Origin: Bugulina stolonifera
Taxonomy: Eukaryota > Bryozoa > Gymnolaemata > Cheilostomatida > Bugulidae
Reading direction: 5' to 3'
Length of the DNA stretch: 64,000 nt
Assembly (NCBI GenBank): GCA_935421135.1
Contig: OW285188.1
Span: 4,082,733 to 4,146,732 of the forward strand
Made by a program: the position numbers and the translations under genes
Shown here: positions 42,972-64,000 of the stretch, in pieces
Layout: each line of letters opens with the position of its first letter
How positions within the stretch are numbered: position 1 is the first letter of the stretch
Notes under the pieces: model-generated
Database searches by the model: none
What the model saw: the letters and a program-made list of their open reading frames with translations, nothing else
What the model was told of the DNA's origin: nothing

Positions 42972-45016
42972 TCTGTCTAGACTGTAAACGATTAATCTAA
43001 AACTTTTATAAAGCTCAAAGCAGGTATGCCTAAGCAGTAGAATTTCACAACCAAACTTCACCAAATTGTATAGACAGATGCATAGTTACTTTGCTACAGA
43101 TAACCCAAGCCTCCACCAGTGTTCCTGGGCCTGAATTACCAATCTTGTTAACATTAGGCTATCGTATGCAGATAGCCTACTTACACCTTTGACATGCTCC
43201 GAAGTTATGTGAACGTTCATGAAATTTGGGTAATTATGGCAACAAATCAATTAGAATCGGACCGAGCTAACTGAGCTTTATGAGCTCTGAAAGAGTTCTA
43301 GAGCATAACGGCTTATCATTAATATTCATGAGCCCATTTCAGACTTGCCATTATCTGACTAATCGAAAAATGGATAAAAAATAGCCTAAGTTTACATCGA
43401 CCAGATAGCTAGAAGCAATCTGATTATAACATAAATGTTGAAATTTATTAGATCTGTTGCAGAATTCAAATTAGCTAGTAACCTGCTGGACGACTTGCAC
43501 CACTAGTATTTTGTCAATGAATGTTAACAGTATCTGGGAGAACATAACCCCTAATAAACAGATAAACACTAAGTGGCCAATCAATAGCCTATTATCAATA
43601 ATTTAATGCTGCACAACTTTTTCGGATGTTGTGTGTTCAGGAGAAGACAACTATGTACAGATGCTCAACATTCGGAAGTGCCTATTTAACCCACTTCCAA
43701 AATATTCGGGCAATGGGTGACCGATCTTGTAACATAACATCAATAGCCTACAGACTGACACAGAAAATTCACAAAATAAGAAAAATTTTGACTTCATATT
43801 TCTCAAAAATAAAAATTGGCTATAAAAGTCCAGTATAAGACGTGCTCCTTAAATGTGTTAATGCAAAGAAAGCATCCAGTCTAATGCAGCTCCTCTGAGC
43901 ACTTAAGCTTGACATCTGGCAATAAATCTAATGTACCCAGCACTAGCTGTCAAAAATAAGAAATTAAACTGCATTTCAATGCTAGATTTTACCCTAGATA
44001 TGCCAATCACTAGGGCGCCATTTCAGGACCCAGGCTACCAAAAAGAATATCGCAGACCTAATTCACATCATTAAATGGAGGCAGGAAAATTGTTTAAAAA
44101 TGTCTTATTCCTCATTCGTTCATCTTTAATTTATTTGTGAAACTTATTCTTCTTACTCTATAAATCTAATAGCAAACAAGTATGCGTTAGTGGCTTGCTC
44201 TAGCCTATGCTCTCTGATAATTAAAATTTCATTATTAATTATTTATGGTAATTTTCAAGCTAATGCTCAAACTCACCAAATTAAAATATTGATACAAATA
44301 ATTTTAATTTAACTTGCATTATGATTATATGATTTAACAAATAAAAATATACTGAACATAGAAAAATTGAAAATCAGTATCTATACTAATTTCTTTTATC
44401 AATATGAATATCGAATATGAAATTCAAAGTCAAAGAGAAAGTCACATATTTAAGTATAACATTGTTACTGAGATCATCGCAACCAAATAAATTCTATATG
44501 GTACTGTTATCAAATGCTATCTTCATTGTATTTACCATGTAGCCTAATCATAACCATAGATAATCATTAATTTAACTTCACTTTTACTTTCTCTTTGTTC
44601 TAAATATAATATTTAATGTCACTCTCACTGGGCCAATGCCAACTAAGTATAGGTTCTGTACTTTCACTTTGGTTCACACAAATATTGGGAAACGTAGCAG
44701 GGAACAACAGGCATAGCGATACAAAGAATTGGAACGGAATAAAGATATTGCTATGATTCTTTTATATATTTTTATTATAATTATATAATATTTTGGCTTT
44801 CCATTTATCATTATGGGACTTTACAGAACATGACCTTGGCACTAAGCAGTGCATTTCTGATTGGTTGGAAATTAGATAGTCCGGACATGGCTAGCATTAT
44901 TATTGGTGCACACCTTCAACTACGGTGCAGGTAAAATAGCACGGCGTACACAAGCAAAATGTATAGACCGGAAATGGAAAGTTTGTATCAAATTCCTAAA
45001 TATTTGAAGAACCAAA
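42972..45016. other. Divergent intergenic region, RAD54L2 / IFT122
   Basis: Two kilobases between oppositely facing start codons, presumably holding both promoters and 5' UTRs. It is AT-rich. No gene, RNA or clear promoter motif was recognised. The 43626-43838 frame has no recognisable domain. Confidence 0.5.

Positions 45017-64000
<18,984 letters not shown>

Overview
This window comes from an animal nuclear genome. Every gene is broken into many exons bounded by GT-AG introns, the proteins are metazoan orthologues (a G-beta5 subunit, a basigin/neuroplastin-type receptor, an ARIP4-type SNF2 protein, a ciliary IFT-A subunit), and the non-coding part is AT-rich and full of short DNA transposons and minisatellites. 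Introns mostly run from about 100 bp to a few kb. An invertebrate is likely and a non-bilaterian such as a sponge is possible, but the sequence does not settle the species. There are no operons, CRISPR arrays or bacterial features.

Layout. (1) 1-7021, plus strand: 3' part of RUSF1 (RUS family member 1, C16orf58), with a 25-nt microexon, a 2-kb array of 40-bp repeats and two DNA transposons in its introns. (2) 9055-12968, minus strand: complete GNB5 (G-protein beta 5), nine coding exons; the last holds only 12 coding bases. (3) 16098-22019, plus strand: complete basigin/neuroplastin-like receptor with a signal peptide, three Ig domains, a transmembrane segment containing a glutamate and a short tail. 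(4) 23031-42971, minus strand: complete RAD54L2/ARIP4-like SNF2 ATPase, 22 coding exons adding up to 1401 codons plus stop with every splice phase consistent. (5) 45017 to beyond the right edge, plus strand: IFT122, 19 coding exons (about 877 codons) before the window ends. RUSF1/GNB5 and basigin/RAD54L2 are convergent pairs; GNB5/basigin and RAD54L2/IFT122 are divergent pairs.

The genes belong to unrelated processes (RUS family, G-protein signalling, cell-surface adhesion and transporter chaperoning, chromatin remodelling, ciliary transport), so no pathway cluster is implied. Exon models were built by reading acceptors, donors and reading-frame phase by eye and by comparison with remembered protein families; no alignment was run.

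Mobile and repetitive DNA: a 4.9-kb TTAA-flanked element in an IFT122 intron, two copies of a TA-flanked pogo-like element, a 933-bp and a 424-bp hAT-like element, three copies of a 377-bp element with 22-bp inverted repeats, a 772-bp element with about 240-bp inverted arms, a 120-bp near-perfect hairpin, three tRNA-derived SINE copies, a LINE reverse-transcriptase fragment, and many minisatellites. The most unusual item is a 69-bp tandem duplication across the 3' edge of a RAD54L2 exon that has created five copies of exon end plus splice donor, all in frame.
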